NCBI GenBank assembly: GCA_036806345.1
Contig: DAIROT010000012.1
Location: forward strand, 1 to 46,169
Length of the DNA: 46,169 nt
Direction of reading: 5' to 3'
From: QHCF01 sp003244275
GTDB lineage: Bacteria > Actinomycetota > Acidimicrobiia > Acidimicrobiales > QHCF01
Positions 45,185 to 46,169 of the stretch are shown in pieces. Numbering within the stretch: position 1 is the stretch's first letter; every line of letters starts with the position of its first letter. The position numbers and the translations under genes were made by a program. The notes under the pieces are model-generated. The model made no database searches. It had not been told where the DNA came from and saw nothing but the letters and a program-made list of their open reading frames with translations.

Positions 45185-45732
45185 CCGGTCTGCGCACCCG
45201 GCACATGTTGTGGATCGCTCTCAGCGTGGCGGTGGTGGCGGCGGGTCTGGTGGGAGTGTTGGCTTCCCGGGGACCGGCCACCGCCTCTCCGGGGCCGTGC
45301 GCCCTCTGCGGAACGACTGCACCGCCCATCACCGGCTCATCGATTGACGGGGTCTCGATGAGCCCCTCGGGGCTGGGGGGCCGATTCGTGGTGGTGAGCT
45401 TCTTCGCCAGCTGGTGCGGCCCGTGCCGGCAGGAGGAGCCGCAGCTCGAGAGCTTCGCTCGGGAACACCAACCCCGAGGCGACGCCACCGTCCTGGGTGT
45501 GGTGTTCAATGACGACCCAGCCAACGTTGCCAGCCAATTGACCGCCAACCGGGCCTCGTGGCCGGCGGTGGCCGACCCTGGGGGCCGCATCGCCCTCGAC
45601 TACGGGGTGGCCAACCCGGCTGAGACGTACCTGGTGGCACCGGACGGACTAGTGGTGGCCAAGTTCTTCGGACCGGTGCGGGAGAGCCAGCTCGACCAGG
45701 CGATGGTCAGTGCCCGAGCGGAGCGAGCCTGA
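45181..45732 (+). CDS. ccmG: thioredoxin-like CcmG/TlpA with an extra N-terminal CxxC
   Basis: A 183-residue membrane-anchored thiol reductase that keeps the apocytochrome CxxCH cysteines reduced. One N-terminal helix precedes a thioredoxin fold with FFASWCGPCRQEEP (Cys79, Cys82) and the cis-Pro region in ANPAETYLV. A second CxxC, PCALCG (Cys40, Cys43), lies between the helix and the domain and is unusual. GTG at 45181 overlaps the ccmF stop; the stop overlaps the ccmH ATG (TGATG). Confidence 0.9.
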   Translation: MTGLRTRHMLWIALSVAVVAAGLVGVLASRGPATASPGPCALCGTTAPPITGSSIDGVSMSPSGLGGRFVVVSFFASWCGPCRQEEPQLESFAREHQPRGDATVLGVVFNDDPANVASQLTANRASWPAVADPGGRIALDYGVANPAETYLVAPDGLVVAKFFGPVRESQLDQAMVSARAERA

Positions 45733-46169
45733 TGAGCCTGGCCAGGTGGTGGCGGTCCCGGCTGGCCTGGGCGGTGATGGCCGTGGCCCTGGTGGCGGCC
45801 TTGGCCATCGGAGCGACGTCGACTCCCGGTGCCGAGAGCTCGGCCCAGCGAGTCAATCAGTTGGCCAGCCAAATCCGCTGTCCTGGCTGCACGGACCTGT
45901 CGGCCGCCGAGTCGAGCGCACCATCGGCGGTGGCAGTCCGCCAATTCATCACCAACCAGGTCAAGGCCGGGCGCAGCGACAGGGCAATCGACTCTTTCCT
46001 GGTCAGCCGGTACGGGCCTGGCATCCTCCTGCGGCCGCCACCCGACGGGATAGGTGCCGCCCTCTGGTTGCTTCCAATCGGCGGCGGTGTGGTGTTGGTT
46101 GCCATCCTGGCGGTGGTCGTCTGCCGGCGCCGCCGGCAGGCGACGTCGCCGGTTCCCCCGCCGTCCCCC
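45732..46169 (+). CDS. ccmH: CcmH thiol-disulfide protein (runs off the window)
   Basis: At least 146 residues with no stop before the window edge. An N-terminal signal/anchor helix (AWAVMAVALVAALAIG) is followed by the short helical domain with IRCPGCTDL (Cys50, Cys53), which matches the LRCxxC motif of CcmH, and VRQFITNQVKAGRSDRAIDSFLVSRYGPGILL, the conserved middle. A second transmembrane helix and an Arg-rich tail follow. CcmH accepts disulfides from apocytochrome c together with CcmG. ATG at 45732 overlaps the ccmG stop. Confidence 0.93.
   Translation, partial: MSLARWWRSRLAWAVMAVALVAALAIGATSTPGAESSAQRVNQLASQIRCPGCTDLSAAESSAPSAVAVRQFITNQVKAGRSDRAIDSFLVSRYGPGILLRPPPDGIGAALWLLPIGGGVVLVAILAVVVCRRRRQATSPVPPPSP

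Noticed and set aside
1..46169. tRNA, rRNA, integrase, transposase or phage genes
   Set aside because: No cloverleaf, rRNA core sequence or mobile-element protein motif was recognised in any part of the window on reading.

Overview
This window is a very GC-rich stretch of bacterial chromosome from a scaffold with three N gaps (8382-8391, 24757-24789, 35401-35410). Several gene families point to Actinomycetota: a WhiB2-type regulator, a complete-looking egtA-B-C-D ergothioneine set, the actinobacterial cytochrome oxidase subunit CtaF, a class E-like sortase and an Sdh1-type succinate dehydrogenase. A full System I (ccm) cytochrome c maturation operon is unusual beside mycobacteria and streptomycetes. 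An early-branching actinobacterium such as a member of Acidimicrobiia fits best, but this is inference. GTG and TTG starts are common, and most operon junctions overlap by 1 to 4 bases (ATGA, GTGA, TTGA, TGATG).

Layout. 1-4.6 kb: cell-envelope genes on the minus strand (flippase-like membrane protein, L,D-transpeptidase, GH3 lipoprotein) and one small plus-strand hypothetical gene. 4.7-6.1 kb: DEAD-box RNA helicase. 6.1-10.7 kb (minus): ergothioneine operon egtA-egtB-egtCD, in which EgtC and EgtD form one open reading frame. 10.7-14.8 kb (plus): nickel/cobalt transporter with a palindrome-rich promoter, then tldD-pmbA. 14.9-18.3 kb: whiB2-like regulator diverging from a UvrD-like helicase with an HRDC domain. 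18.3-21.7 kb (minus): MoxR ATPase and VWA protein. 21.8-29.1 kb (plus): small hypothetical protein, sdhC-sdhA-sdhB, a membrane protein, then ctaC-ctaD-ctaF. 29.2-32.1 kb (minus): response regulator, histidine kinase and small secreted protein in one overlapping operon, plus a separate small membrane protein. 32.1-35.8 kb (plus): degenerate Rieske fragment, beta-propeller, DoxX-Rieske fusion and Kelch lipoprotein, all with overlapping ends. 35.9-39.2 kb: alcohol dehydrogenase and glycosyltransferase (minus) opposite a GDP-mannose 4,6-dehydratase (plus). 39.2-46.2 kb: a sortase whose start codon overlaps that of ccmA on the other strand, followed by ccmABCDEFGH running off the window.

Much of the window serves respiration and redox balance. 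Sdh feeds electrons into the respiratory chain, the Cta subunits form the terminal oxidase, and Ccm attaches haem to c-type cytochromes. Ergothioneine is a low-molecular-weight thiol buffer. The DoxX-Rieske-propeller operon looks like an additional, uncharacterised membrane or extracytoplasmic redox module and is the best candidate here for an undescribed system.

Two unusual non-coding themes recur. Short tandem duplications (units mostly 15, 18, 21 or 27 bp) sit at gene ends, gene junctions and linkers at about a dozen loci. A palindromic element with conserved 10-base arms and a 25-base centre lies between convergent genes at two distant places.
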